Source: Dryas octopetala (taxonomy: Eukaryota > Streptophyta > Magnoliopsida > Rosales > Rosaceae). Taken from it: 64,000 nucleotides of DNA. The position numbers were made by a program, and so were the translations under genes. Each line of letters opens with the position of its first letter. Position 1 is the stretch's first letter. Location: NCBI GenBank assembly GCA_963921425.1, contig OY992839.1, positions 7,233,409 through 7,297,408 of the forward strand. Reading direction: 5' to 3'. The notes under the pieces were generated by a model. The model was not told the origin of the DNA. It was given only the letters and a program-made list of their open reading frames with translations, and did no database searches. Shown here piece after piece: positions 24,908 through 37,200 of this stretch.

Positions 24908-25354
24908 GTATTTGTTGGTTTGTTATACATTTTTTTTTTTTGAAAATTTGTGGTGGTTCAGTTATTACCTAGTTGGGGTGTAAGGGTTTATGTCAAATTT
25001 GAGGGATTTTGTTGTGCTAGTCTGAATGTCTGTGTTGTTATTGATGAGTGCTTCTCCTCTGCAAGTTGCATTTTCTTGGATTTGTCATAGAAATGGATTC
25101 AAGATAATTCATTTTCTTTTGCTTTTTTTTTTCTTTTCTGTCGTACTAATGTTTTTCCTTTTTGGTTTCTAAATTTAGGAAATACAAGATTGCTGATTCC
25201 TATGGTTTTTGAATGCATAGGTGTAAGATTGTTGATTATAATAGTTGTGAAATGCATATGTGTTAACTTTTTTTCTCTTTGAATATCTAGTATTAATGGC
25301 GTTTGATAAATAAATTTTGAAATCTCAAATTGATTTGATCTAAGTCATCATTCT

Positions 25355-25605
25355 AATAGGTGATTGTTACTGTTGTGCAATAGTAATGAGTGATTGTTAC
25401 TGCCGTGCAATAGCAATGGGTGATTCCTACTGCCGGGCAGTAGCAATATGTGATTGTGCTGGCGGGCAGTAGCAATAGGTGATTGTTACTGACAAATAGT
25501 AGCAATAGGTGATTGTTACTGCCGAACAGTAGCAATAGGTGATTGTTACTACCGAACAGTAGCAATATATGATTGTTACTACCGGACAGTAGTAATAGGT
25601 GATTG
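25355..25605 (+). repeat. 30-bp minisatellite, about 8.4 units
   Basis: Head-to-tail units of the form aataggtgattgttactgcc plus a variable gaacagtagc tail repeat with no spacers. Individual units differ by a few substitutions. The minus-strand ORF over it simply encodes the repeat (a Leu/Asn-rich 10-residue period) and is not a gene. Confidence 0.9.
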
Positions 25606-25761
25606 AAAAAAATTATGGATGCTTAATCTTGATTTGTTGTGTTTTATGATGGTTATTATTTTACATGTTTATGGAATGAAAAATACCTAAATTATAATTT
25701 TTTTTTTTTGGTACCAATTGGCATTGAAATGAAGAATGAAACAAAAATTGGTTTTTTTTTA

Positions 25762-25858
25762 AAAACACTGTAGCGTGCTACAGTAACGCCGTTATTATAC
25801 CACCGGGTTTTTTTAAAAAGTGGGCCGCTACAGTATTTCACTGTAGCGGTTGGGCCGG
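25762..25858. repeat. Pair of short hairpins with a GCTACAGT core
   Basis: cactgtagcgtgctacagt is a near-perfect stem, and ccgctacagtatttcactgtagcgg downstream forms a second stem with the same core. They lie in the repeat-rich segment near the right end of the gene-carrying repeat and may be inner parts of a nested insertion. Confidence 0.6.
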
Positions 25859-26176
25859 ATGAACATTAAATTTTAAAAAATGGACTTTAAAAAAAATAAC
25901 CCATACAATAATGACACATAAGATAATATAAAAATATGGTATATATAGTATTATAAATTCACCAACAAACAATTGTCAATCGACCTCATTATTCAATATC
26001 TCCAGATCTACCTTATTTATCAAACAAAAAACATCGGATCTATAAAGTACAGTCTATTATTAATATTTATTATATATTTAAGAAATTATCAAGAAATCAA
26101 AAGAAAAAAGAAAAAAGAAAAAATTTGACAGGCACAGAACTCTATCCAAGCCTCGAAATTGTATTGTCCCCTGCGT

Positions 26177-26186
26177 GACACGTGTC
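26177..26186. promoter_or_regulatory. G-box / ABRE-like element upstream of SEP1
   Basis: The palindrome gacacgtgtc with its CACGTG core sits about 85 bases before the SEP1-like ATG. G-boxes bind bZIP and bHLH factors such as HY5 and ABA-response factors. That suits a light-stress gene, but function is inferred from sequence and position only. Confidence 0.5.
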
Positions 26187-26270
26187 ATCTTACCCTCCTG
26201 AAAGTGTATGGTCACCTTCAAGTACCACTACCCCCTTTGATCTCTCCCCAATTACAGCTCTCTCTGAAAA

Positions 26271-26316
26271 ATGGCTGTAGCTCAAATCTCTGCTTCTCTC
26301 TCCGTTGCCATCAGAG

Positions 26317-26371
<55 letters not shown>

Positions 26372-28336
26372 GTGTAATTGAAATATTGACTTTTCCAAAT
26401 AATATGTTTGAAAAATTGGAAATTATGCAACAGATTTAAGTCCTATTAGCTCGGCAGCAGCATCAAGTCCTGCTCGGCTTCCCATTTTCAACTCCGCTAG
26501 AACTGGGACGGCCTTTGCTACTGGCTCTCCACTTTGTAAGCATTTGACTCTTGTAGCTTAATCTTTTCTGCTAATTGCTTGGACTGTCAGTTTAAGTGTT
26601 TAGTAATACAGCATAACCTGTACGGCTGTACCATTTTGGGTGGCAAGAATTCTTTTTCAAGAACCAAGAAAAAATGTTTTTCTTTTCCCCTTAGAATGAG
26701 AGTAATGTATCCCAATCGGGTATTGTGCAATTTTAGAAGAGCATTGTATGGAATTATTATTTAGTGGGAAATAAAATCTGGTGGGTATTAGCCTATTAGG
26801 AGTTAGGACTACAAACTGAAACTATTAAAATCCCTGCACTAAATTTTTTACAAAGACCCCTATTTCACAGGTTCTTTATGCAGAAGAGTATTACTGATAC
26901 AAAATTTTAACTTGTTAGGACAAACCCATTTTCAAAAGTCTTAGGACCTGTGGATTTTTGCTCTAATTTGTGGGATAAGGGCTGATTTTGTTTTTGTTTT
27001 GTTTTTGTTTTTTTTTTTCAGTGATTAGAAAAGCATATCATCAAAGGAAGGCTGCATGCAGATCAATGCCACTTTCCATAAGGTGTGAGCAAAGCACCAA
27101 GGAGGGAAAAGCTTTGGATATATGGCTTGGCCGGATTGCCATGATTGGCTTTGCTGTGGCTATCAGTGTTGAGGTAGCAACAGGCAAGGGACTTTTGGAG
27201 GTATGGAACATGTTATGGCCTTTTACATCCAAGCCAAAAATGCCTATTTACTTTCAATTGCAAGCATAGTTATGGGAATTAGTGTTGGGTTTCATTAACT
27301 TAGCCACTGGCTTACGCAAACCATGATTTACAAAGCGCATAAATCATGTAAATCATCTATAGAGTATATGTTAGGATGACTTTCTTATACTTGAGAGACT
27401 TAGAGTCAAATAAATCATGTAAGATTTTGCACTTTGAGCGGGTTCTTGTAAGTACACCAAACCTCAGGATTACATTGACTATCCCCTGGAATTCTGCCTT
27501 GATAGAGTGAGCTTTTGCTTCCTTATCTTTGAGCTTTTGTTATCTCCTTCCATCTTAAAGGGGTCCTGATGAATTATTTCCAACTCATCTGGTTCGGATC
27601 TGGCATTTCTTATAGATCTTTGTAACCAACTGCTGTCTAACACCCCACAGTTCAAAAAATTTTGAGTTAAATTTCTCAGATGTCCACCTTTTCTTTCGAA
27701 TTCGGGAGCTCTCACATCAGCCTGGAAACTTTTGGCTACATCTTGTTTGGTCACCTGCTCATCTTATCTTTTTGATCATTTAAAAACTCTCTTTCCTGAC
27801 TAAGCACCCCCTATTGGATCCCTTAGAATGTTGTACTTAGAATGAAATTACTTCCTATTTAATTGATAATAGACAAATTAGATTTTTATTGTGCCAGGTA
27901 ATTCTCAAAGAGGTTGAACTTTCTATGAGATTGCTCCTTCTATAAACTGGAATCTGTGTAGTACCAACTGCCTTCACACTCTTCTGCACGCCTACAACCG
28001 GATCCCACCAAGGAATAGTTATATTCACAGCGCCTCCCCCTCACTCCATCGATCACTGGGAAGGGGGCCTAGGCAGGTCCCCCCACCACACACACACACT
28101 CACCTTTTATTTCTGCACAGAAGAAACCTGGAAACAGAATAACATCATAGTCTTAAAGGATTCCTTTTTCTCAAGGAAATATCATACTCAGCAATACAAT
28201 TTTATAATACATTTTCATGTTGATTTTGCAGAATTTTGGGCTCACAAGTCCCTTGCCTACAGTTGCCTTGGCTGTTACAGCATTGGTGGGAGTTTTAACA
28301 GCAGTTTTCATTTTTCAGTCTGGCTCAGAAAATTGA
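26271..28336 (+). CDS. SEP1: SEP1-like stress-enhanced thylakoid protein (two-helix LHC family)
   Basis: A small chlorophyll a/b-binding-like protein of thylakoid membranes, linked in Arabidopsis to high-light stress. Four exons (26271-26316, 26434-26535, 27022-27200, 28232-28336) encode 143 residues. Residues 1 to about 70 are a Ser/Ala/Arg-rich transit peptide. The first helix (about 84-103) carries WLGRIAMIGF, the light-harvesting-type signature in which Arg87 stands at the motif's Arg position. A linker (TGKGLLENFG) leads to the second helix (about 115-136), ending in QSGSEN. Intron 1 opens directly into a (CT)n tract, and intron 3 (1031 bases) contains an unexplained minus-strand ORF. 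It lies next to PGDH and NHD1, and in Arabidopsis (At4g34190, from memory) next to PGDH1. Confidence 0.93.
26319..26372 (+). repeat. (CT)n microsatellite at the SEP1 intron 1 donor
   Basis: A nearly uninterrupted CT tract starts two bases after the donor GT of intron 1. Such tracts are length-variable, and this one could influence use of the first donor. Confidence 0.85.
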
Positions 28337-29216
28337 ACACAGTTGAGATTGCTGTGTTTGTATAGTTTGTAATTCTGACATGTATTTTTAAATTTAGCAT
28401 TTGTTCATTACTGTAATTTTGTCAGAGTGCCAACAATCGCGGCAATACTTGAGGTTGAGGATGTAGTATTAATGAGGGCTTCAATTCATATGGAGGCTTT
28501 CTTTTTGTCCTGTTGCTTTTACTTGAATTCACCTTTCATAATTGGTCCATCTGAGTGATGACATGCACCAAAAGCAAAAGTAATGCTTTGTAGCCAACTT
28601 TCTGATACTGGGAAAGCTTCTGAATTGTTTGGACTGACTAAAAAAAAAAGGGATTGATCATCAATGAGAAGAAAAAAATATTACTATTATATGTTAAAAG
28701 ATATCTTATGTGGGATCTATTAGCGAGCAACTGATCTGGGAAAGATTTTCTTCTAGAAGGATCATCATTCGTGGTGCTTGTTGAGAAGGATCTTTTATTT
28801 ATTAACTAGATGCAGACAGAAATGAGTGCATGGCTTTGCAAAAGTTCAAATATATTCTTTGTAATTGGTTCCAGGAAACCAGCCAACAGAATTTTGGCCA
28901 TGCCCACTGATGATATATGAACGTTCCCTTATGATGACAACAACTCCTAGTGCAAGTAAAAGAATATATAAATTTATTTCCCTATGTTCTAAAACAGAAT
29001 ATATTCTATTCACCTTTTGCATCAGCCACCACTAATATTGTCCCATCTGGTTATTGCTTTGAACTCAAGATATCTCTTTCCCTGTGCTTATTTATATTTA
29101 AACTGATTGTAACCCTTCATATATATTCTCCAATTGCTGAAGTAGTCATTTTCTTGTCTTCCAGTTCTCAATTTGTTCACTTCTAATAACTTATTTCTTC
29201 ATCTTTTGTTTGTGGC
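28337..29216 (+). other. Spacer between SEP1 and the ARF gene
   Basis: Contains the SEP1 3' UTR and the promoter and leader of the ARF gene. It is AT-rich, with no repeats having clear ends. A 78-codon ORF at 28950-29186 shows no protein-like features. Confidence 0.45.
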
Positions 29217-30741
29217 ATGGGTGGAGCCATTTCTCGACTTGCAAAGAGGTTCTTTCCAAAGAATGGAGTGAGGATTCTAATGGTGGGTCTTGATGCTTCC
29301 GGGAAGACAACCATCCTGTACAAGCTAAAACTAGGAGACATTGTTACAACCATACCCACAATTGGTATTTATCCTAGAATTCCTTTCTTGATGAAGCCTA
29401 TGGTTTATGGCTCTATTTCCTCTCCATAATTATCTTTGTTTTCTAGCTATCCTTCACCACTTGCTCTCACATTAAGTACTGTACATCCTTTGTATAGTTA
29501 TAGTACTATAGTCATAATAATGAATTTTTGCTATTGAGGAAGATTCTCTGTTTAATTCAAGAATTCCTTGCCTCACTGTGTGCTGCCTTCTTGTACTAAT
29601 TAATTTCAAATTATTTGTCTAATTGACCAACTTACACAGTTGATAATATTGCCTAAACTTTTGTGGAGTAGGTTTCAATGTGGAGACAATAGAGTACAAA
29701 AATATTACCTTCACTATTTGGGATGTTGGAGGACAAGACAAGGTGCCTTGTTCGATTTCTCTTTTATGACAGGTTTTAAGTTCTCGAATACTTTTGATCC
29801 AATTGATATGTTCAAAAGTATGGATCAAGTAAATAACACTGAGTTTGGTTTTTTTCTCTTGTTTTAATAAACACAATGAGTTTGGTATTGTGATAACTAC
29901 CTAATGCATTCATCTTCTCCTTCATGCTAATCAGATACGGCCTTTGTGGAGACATTACTTTCAGAATACTCAAGGACTTATATTTGTTGTGGACAGCAAT
30001 GATAGGGAAAGAATCTCAGAAGCCTGCAATGAGCTTCATCGTATTTTAAGTGAGGTTAGTAAGGTCTCTGTGTCAGGAATAAGTACCTGTTCTTAATGTT
30101 AAGAACACGAGCTTTCAACTAGATCTGTGCTTGCGGAATTATTGCATTGTTTTATATTGCAACTGTATCAAAGAAAAAGGTAAAAAAAGGAAAGAAAAAT
30201 CCTTACCCTTTGTCCTTTTTTGCAGAGTGAACTAAGCAATGCAACACTGCTGGTCCTTGCTAATAAGCAAGACCTTCCAAATGCCATGTGTGCTTCTGAG
30301 GTTGCTGATAAACTTGGACTACACCTGATTCGTCATCCGTACTGGTATGCATATGGTTTCATTATTCTACATAGATAGCTAAAAGAAAATGGGGTGTTTA
30401 ATCTTGATGAATAGGTTTTCTAGATGTTTCAGGTGATTGTTTACTTCTTTGGATATATTCATTTTTCTGTTACAATTTGAATCATCAAAGTGAAGCCCTA
30501 TGTGCTATTTTAAAAATGTAGAAGAACTTGTTCTTGAAACTAAAAGCAAAAGCAAAAGAAAAGCTATTGAATGTATTACAATCTGACCATTTATTAATTC
30601 TGGGTTTGGCATGGCAGTTTAATCGATTTTGATGAAATTCCTTGTTACAGGTACATCCAAAGTACTTCTGCCAACTCGGGCCAAGGACTCTATGAAGGTC
30701 TTGATTGGCTATCTAATAATATTATTACCAACAAGGCATGA
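29217..30741 (+). CDS. ADP-ribosylation factor GTPase, ARFB1-like
   Basis: A small GTPase that recruits vesicle coats when GTP-bound. Five exons (29217-29364, 29672-29742, 29935-30054, 30226-30344, 30651-30741) encode 182 residues. Gly2 offers N-myristoylation ([12 protein letters not shown]). The P-loop is GLDASGKT at 24-31, switch I contains PTIGFN, switch II is WDVGGQDK with the catalytic Gln71, NKQD is at 126-129, and the guanine-contacting SANSG lies near the C-terminus. All residues needed for nucleotide cycling are kept. The basic N-terminal helix ([10 protein letters not shown]) resembles the divergent ARFB1 class (At2g15310, from memory) more than canonical ARF1. Canonical ARF1 would be the alternative call, so no symbol is given. 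Confidence 0.93.
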
Positions 30742-31403
30742 TGTAATGGACTTCTGCAACATCCAAACCAGTCAAATTTGGTCTTGATACATTGCGGTCG
30801 AAGCAATGTAAAGTTAACACATTATTTCTTTGAAAACCCTGGCATATTTGGTTCAAATGAAGCTTATGCAGGACCTTAGTCTACCAAGTTGTGGAGGCCA
30901 TCCAAGCATGTATTGCAGTCTTGGAAAGGAGGTATAGAATTCCAATCAGCAGTTATAGTAAACTTGCTACTTTAGTATGCAAATACAATATAGTAACCTG
31001 TATTTATTGGTCAAATGTCTTTTTGTTGTACTCTAAACCTGTTATTAATTACAATCAGGATATTTGGCACCTGGGAATGGTTCTATCTCAGGATAAGTGT
31101 AGCAAGGCCAATTTCATTTTAAGCATTTTGACATCAATGTTAAGCTTACTCTTGAATTCAAGTTGCATGTATCTCTATCAACAAATTAAGAGCAGTGCTT
31201 CAGGTACCTCTAAATCAAAAAAAATTGTGGCTAAAATGTCAAATGAATGAATTTCTTCATTTTTTTTTCTTCCTTTTTTCACTTCTATACATAAGAAGGG
31301 GAAAATGTTAGGCACTTTGCAGACCAAGAGAATCCTATCAATTAGAACTGAACCAAATCAGCAAAAAAAAAAAATATATATTCAAATTTGAGCATTGGAA
31401 TAT
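30742..31403. other. Convergent 3' region between the ARF and SLX9 genes
   Basis: About 660 bases of shared 3' flank. A 119-codon ORF (30891-31250) has no ATG at its listed beginning and no recognisable domain; I treat it as chance or 3' UTR. Confidence 0.45.
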
Positions 31404-32795
31404 TCAGGATGAGATATGAACAAAGTCATCAAGGTGGATAGATGAAAATCCACTGTTCAAGGTGGATAGATGAAAATCCATAGATTGGGGTCCAGCTGAA
31501 GCCTTAGATTTCTTCTGTTTCCTGTTCTTGCTTCCACATTTGTTCTTTTTCTTTGGTTTCTCATCCATCATTGGCAGTGTGCTCTGTAAGTGTTGATGAA
31601 TGGCAGCTAGCGGATCCACCAGGAAAGCAGGATGATTAAGGACCATACTCAATTGCTTTCCTTCCTTCAATCTGACAAAATTGTAACCCAGTAACTATCA
31701 CTTCACTCAAATTTCAATGATATAGTGAGAAAGAAAATTAAAGCTTGCAAGAGGATTTAGAATCAGAGAATTGGAAAGCTTACATTAGCTTCTTCCAGGA
31801 TTGACAATTTAGCTTGAGCTCTGCTGCAGGAGTTGGTTCTCGTGGACCATTCAACTTAGGCAGTGCCTCTGCGAGGAAAGAGAGGTCATATGCTTTCAGC
31901 TTCTTCTGTCGGCTACGGAGTTTCTTCTGGTAGAAGTGAAATTTACTCATTAGTCATTACCATACTATGCATTGTGCATATTATACAAAAATTAATCTCT
32001 CTTTCTCTCTCTTAATTTTCTTGCATGGGAAAAATTCATCTAAATAATGGTATTCAAGAAAGAAATGCAAATAGACAATGCATAAAAGGGGGTTAAATGA
32101 TAAACATGACCATTGTTGATAACTTGATAATCACAATACCACCAACCACCCCCCAGAATTAACAACAAGCAGAAGTACTACAACACTGCACTTGCAAATT
32201 CAGCAGACAAACCATCAATGCCTAAGATCAGCTTAAAACAACCAACCATGAAAGGCACAAATTAATGGCTCTGAATATTCCATTAATTCAATTATCAAAT
32301 AACATATTTAAACTCCCCAGAAAGATTTGTACCTCAAAACACTTCCCTGAACAACATGTGGGTTGAGCAATGGCATTGAGTTAAACCAATTGAAAGTTAG
32401 TGAAAATGAGATTCTCACCTTGACAACAGCCTTCTGGGTATTCAAGGTAGCAACTGTATCTCTAAACTCTGCATTAATTATATAACAAACAAAAATTGCA
32501 AATTTAGTCAATTTTTTGTTTTTTAGAATGAAAATCTTTATCAATTACTGTTGTTGTCAATTTCAAGGGACAAAGACTGATTAAATAAACCCAAAAGGAA
32601 AAAAGAGAACATAGAGCTAAAATTTCAAACCCACTAGCGTAAAATTCGAGCTTCTTTTCGAATTTGCGGTCGGCTTTGGTAGACGATTCTGATCTGTATT
32701 ATAGAAAAAAGATAGTTTAATATTTCGAAGAGAGAGCAAGGACTTGGAGCCATGAATCATGCATGATAGTCTTACCGTGAACCTGGTTTGCCCAT
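31404..32795 (-). CDS. Ribosome biogenesis protein SLX9-like
   Basis: A small basic protein that in yeast acts in maturation of pre-40S ribosomes in the nucleolus. Five exons on the minus strand (32795-32776, 32693-32635, 32468-32419, 31926-31784, 31671-31404) encode 179 residues. The first exon is only 20 bases (MGKPGS). The conserved middle reads KADRKFEKKLEFYAK, then RDTVATLNTQKAVVK, KKLRSRQKKLKAYDL and LILKEGKQLSMVLNHPAF, matching the plant SLX9 pattern as I remember it. A Lys-rich nuclear or nucleolar signal (KPKKKNKCGSKNRKQKKSK) precedes the tail. A direct repeat of about 25 bp (ggtggatagatgaaaatcca, near 31432 and 31461) lies inside the final exon and lengthens the C-terminus. Confidence 0.85.
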
Positions 32796-33099
32796 CACTG
32801 AAATTTTCGAGCTTAATTTGCAAATCAATTTCTTATGAAGCTAAGATTAAAAAGCCACAGATTCAGGGTTTTAGGGTATGACCAAAAACAAAAAATTTAG
32901 GGTTTTAGGCTCTGAACATATTTGTTTTTAAAGTAAATTTAATTTGATGTGAACTTTATATAATAAGTTCAAAAAGGTTTTAGCCTAAAATCCCATAAAG
33001 TATTATAAGTTATAATTATGGGTAAATTACAATTTAATATCTCAACTTTATCACTGTTTTCAAGTTAGTACATGTTTACATCCTAAATTGGTTTTGAGC

Positions 33100-33860
33100 C
33101 AAGATCACGGCCAAGCCCATGACGTTGTTAATGAAGCCCAATTGAGTCCATGTTTTTATGTAAGTAGGCCTATTCAGTTAAAGCCTAAGTTGTGAAGATG
33201 AAATAAAGGAAAAACCAGAGCCACCGAGAATTCTTGGCGAAATAGGATTCTAAGTTAGATAAAACAATAATTTAATGCCTTGGCGTAAAGAAAGGTAAAA
33301 TAAAGAAGGAAATAAGAGTTTGAAAGCAATAAGAAAAAGGTTTCCAAACCCTAGAAGATTGATGATTATATAAACAAGGCATTGGAGACATAAAATATCT
33401 TTCAACACAACACACAAAAATCAAGCACAAGCTTTTCAACAATCTTTTCGGAATTCTCAAGATCATTACGTTCTTTTTAGTCTTTTCGAGCCCATTTAAT
33501 TTTCTTCAATCTTAGAACCTTGTTCTTAGTTATTTGCTCTGCTAAGATCCTATTTCTTAGTATTGATTTCTTTTGGTTTTAGTTTGCTTTTATTATGAGA
33601 TTTGTAGTGCGGACTACCATTGTTACTCAATTTCAAGACAATCAGATTATTCATATTTTTTACATCAAAGTTCACAATTTCTCCTTGCATCAAGTTACTC
33701 AAGCACCCATCTAATCGTGTTTTTACTTTTGAGCATATAGTAGTTGTTTCACAAAGAATCTAAAGTCCTTGAGGATCAAGATAATTAGAACCTAAACGAG
33801 TTTCTTGTTCCTTTCTTGCTGAGCATTTGTTTGGTTAGAAATCAGGGTCACGACACAATA
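33100..33860 (+). mobile_element. LTR-like segment (possible solo LTR)
   Basis: The segment has an LTR-like layout: a tgagccaagatcacgg opening, a TATA-like tataaac near 33,370, a CA-rich presumed transcript start (caacacaacacacaaa) and a terminal gggtcacgaca. No target duplication, internal region or second LTR was found. The limits are approximate and the call is tentative. Confidence 0.35.
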
Positions 33861-34017
33861 CATCAATTCATTTGATCATAAATTTTCTTCGAACAGTCTC
33901 TCGGCCGAGAAGCAATGGCACGCCGGCATATCATTTAAAGGACTGCAGTGTTTTTGTCAAGAATCTTGGCAATCTCTGCCCTAATTTTTTAGGATAACAG
34001 TATTAAAAAGTTCAAAA

Positions 34018-34240
34018 AGTTGCAATTTTATACCTCAACTTCGAATTCGTGTCAACTTGGTACTTTCGTTACTCAGACCGTCAGGAAGTCTGTTATCAGC
34101 CTACGTGGCGTTGACGTGGCGCACGCAGACTCAATCACTAACTGTTGACTTGACTTTTAAAAATTGCCATGTGGAAGGGTAATAATAAAAAAAGAATAAA
34201 ATATTTAAAAATTGAATAAAATATAATCCACAATCCACAT
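34018..34240 (+). mobile_element. One-armed relic of the 44-kb foldback family
   Basis: tacctcaacttcgaattc followed by caacttggtactttcgtta, then cgtggcgttgacgtggc and gttgacttgacttttaaaaa, follows the same order as the left arm of the foldback element at 44110-44340. No inverted partner arm is present, so this is a single broken arm. Confidence 0.55.
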
Positions 34241-37200
34241 AGATGGTGAAAAACCTAGTTAGCTAGATTGATGCAACAAAGACAAATTTATTAAACTGTA
34301 AATTTTGCGTCATTCCTCATTTTAATCTTCATGTGTGCATATCTGTGAAACAAAAAAAGTTCATTTGGAAGCATGCATGATTGGTATAGTTAATTTGATC
34401 CCATGCTTATTATAGCAATATTTTAAATAAAATGAAATAACAAATTGGTGAAGGTAAATGTATGACGTATATTAAAGTATGGAGTATAGAACTCTGGTTT
34501 GCCAACAAATTGGGGAAGGTGGCACAAACCATATTACAAGCTTAGTGCATATTTCCGATCGAGGACAATTTAAACTATTTGTGACAAATAAAATTTCGAG
34601 ACTACAAAATCATTCCAACAGTGATTATATATACATCATCGATCCATCACAGTTGTTCAAAATTTGTAAATCATTTTAGCAACTTTATGTGTGTATATAT
34701 ATATATAAATTTCAAACACTAGCTATCAATACAAGCGTTGATTAATCGATGACGATAAGCTAGTAGAAATTTTACCTACCATATATCAATCGGTCGGCAC
34801 ATTTTCATCACTTAGTTTTTAAATTTTAATTCTCAACACATTTTGGATTATCGCCCAAAGTCAATGATGAGATCAAAACCCTAGCATGCAATATGCTCCA
34901 AATCTCACTAACTGATTGCCATGAAAAATATTTGGAGTTGCCTACCTACTCTTGTAGGTAGAGGAAATTAAGAAACAGTTGTTTCATGAAATTATAGAGC
35001 GAATTACAAAGAGAGTGGCAGGTGCAACCTTTCTTAAGCCCTGCACACACGGAAATGGCAGCAGCACGAGTGGGCCTGCATTTTGCTCAGGAGTTGGGTT
35101 TTAGAAGGTACTACTAGAGCAATGTTGCTTTTGGCACTTGAATGTCTATAGGGCTAGCTGATTGATCGACCATCATTATCGATGAGTCGGTGCTAAATTT
35201 GAAAGTTAAGAGCAAAAATATAAATATTTTAAGACATTTAAGAATTTGTTTTTATTCTTTGTTTATAAACTAAAATAAAATGACACATACTTTGTATGAT
35301 TAGCGCAACTCCTCAGTTAATTTGCATGAGTTTTTGTTATATATTACTAAAGCTTCATTACTGACTTTAAGCAATAGAAAAGAAAAAAAAGTATGTTTAG
35401 ATATTTTGAGTGTAGCAATAAAAAACTAAGTATTTTGAGATATTGGAAAAAACTAAATCATTTGTTAACCATTGAAATGTTGATCATTTTCCTAAATTGT
35501 TATGGATTAGTAAAATCCGACCAAATATTCATGTAGACCTTTAAATATTCCTGGATCTGTAAATGTACGGTTCTCTTTTTGTCGTTAGTAATTAGAGGTA
35601 CGGTATTTCTCTTTTTCTTGTTTCAAAAGCTTATGCTTGTATCATTGTATCAATTTGAGTTGTTCTACTAGGTTTTTTCACCCTTATAATTAGAAAAAAG
35701 GGTCCTCTTCTTATGACTTTACCAAATTTGTGTTTATATATAACATGGTTTTATTGCTATGCAGTTCATAACATGCAAAGATCTAAGACTGGAACTTGAA
35801 ACTCTAAGCATTCTACACATTGAGTAGCCAAAAGAAGAAATTAAGCTGCATAGAGACCAATAATAATATTGCACATTTTTTAAGGACATAATTTTTAAGG
35901 AGAGTAGGCTTAAAGGTTCCGCACTGTCCATCTGTCACTAAAGTCCTTTAATCCCACATTCTCCGATTTTAAAGTAGTTATAGACTTATAGAACTTGAGC
36001 ACTGTCATTAAAATCCTTTATTCCCCACCAAAACATGATTTTTCTTTTTTTAATGTGATCAAAATATGATTATGAGCTGAAATTTCACCGATAAAAAATT
36101 AATAAAAATAAAAAAGGTAATTCTCAAACAGAAAATATAGAAATAAAATGGTAGAGAATAACTAAAATAATAATAAGGGTTTTTTTTTTTTAAGTCCAGT
36201 TCACAAATAAAGCTGATAACCAGTCCACTTGTTATAAAAAATCTCACATCGATTCACTTTAATAAAAAGCGCGACACGGAACCCATTGAATACTTGGAAA
36301 TTGCCACTGTATAACAGTAATTATTTGAAGTTGCATAAAAATGATACTTGTTGATATACTTTATATCTTTTCGTACAAAAAACTAATGAAACTAACATAA
36401 AACACACAATTCAAGTTTATTAAATCACATTCACCTATGTTATAGCATAAAAATAATTGTCACTGATTGCTAATTTGCAGTCCTGTTTTTTTTTTTTTTA
36501 ACCCACCGAGCCCTCGGCCCCAAAAACACGGAAAAAAATAAAACATGAACTTATTTGTTACAAAGTAGACCTATTTGATATTTGCATTCTTTTAGGTGGG
36601 CTTAGTTATCATTAAGAGTGCAAAAGTGGATTTTAGAATTATTATATGTAATAATAATAAGAGAAGGAAGGCATAAAGAGGTTGGGGTGTGGGCCGCACT
36701 TATGCAAACGGCATAGGAGACAGCCCATGACCCGTCTCAGGAGGAGGGTTGGGCTTGGCTCTTATTTTATATCATGTGATGTGCATGAACTATGAAAATA
36801 ATTAATTATTTTCAGGGGAGTCTACAATTTTGTGAGCTTACAATTTTTTCTTTTGTTCGTTTTCTGATAGTATATAATATTATTGTATATTTTCAAAAAG
36901 CAATGTTTATAATTTTGAGGGAACCATGTGCCTCAATCATCATGATCCTTTCATTAGAAAAATAAATAAATAAAAAGATTCATATTGATCCAAAACATAT
37001 CTTTGCTCACTCACCTAACCCATAAATAATTTGGAACTCATAAATCATAATTAAGTGGAACTTATTATTTTCCTTCATATATCTTAAAATTAACTTGCAT
37101 GCATATTCATTATTAATCAATAAACTTTGTTTTTTCTTTATTTTTTATTGTAATCAATAAATTAATTTTAAAAATAAAAACACATGCATATGACGACTCT

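Larger units (their letters stand above)
24427..25950. mobile_element. Probable transposon carrying a gene fragment and a minisatellite
   Basis: The left end (cagtaatgctagatatccc, then ttttataccataatttta) is nearly the reverse complement of the right end of the proven MITE at 37891-38066. The right part (ending tatggtatatatagtatta) is a weaker inverted match. Between them lie an exon of a CRM-domain gene, a 30-bp minisatellite and two hairpins. No convincing target duplication was found, so the two ends may belong to different insertions. If it is one unit it is about 1.5 kb and behaves like a gene-capturing non-autonomous element. Confidence 0.45.

Noticed and set aside
25353-25565. 70-codon minus-strand ORF with LLLFGSNNH repeats
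   Set aside because: It is the direct translation of the 30-bp minisatellite, whose unit length is a multiple of three.
25355-25605. Regular 30-bp repeats resembling a CRISPR array
   Set aside because: The units are contiguous with no spacers, diverge from one another, and lie in plant nuclear DNA; this is a minisatellite.
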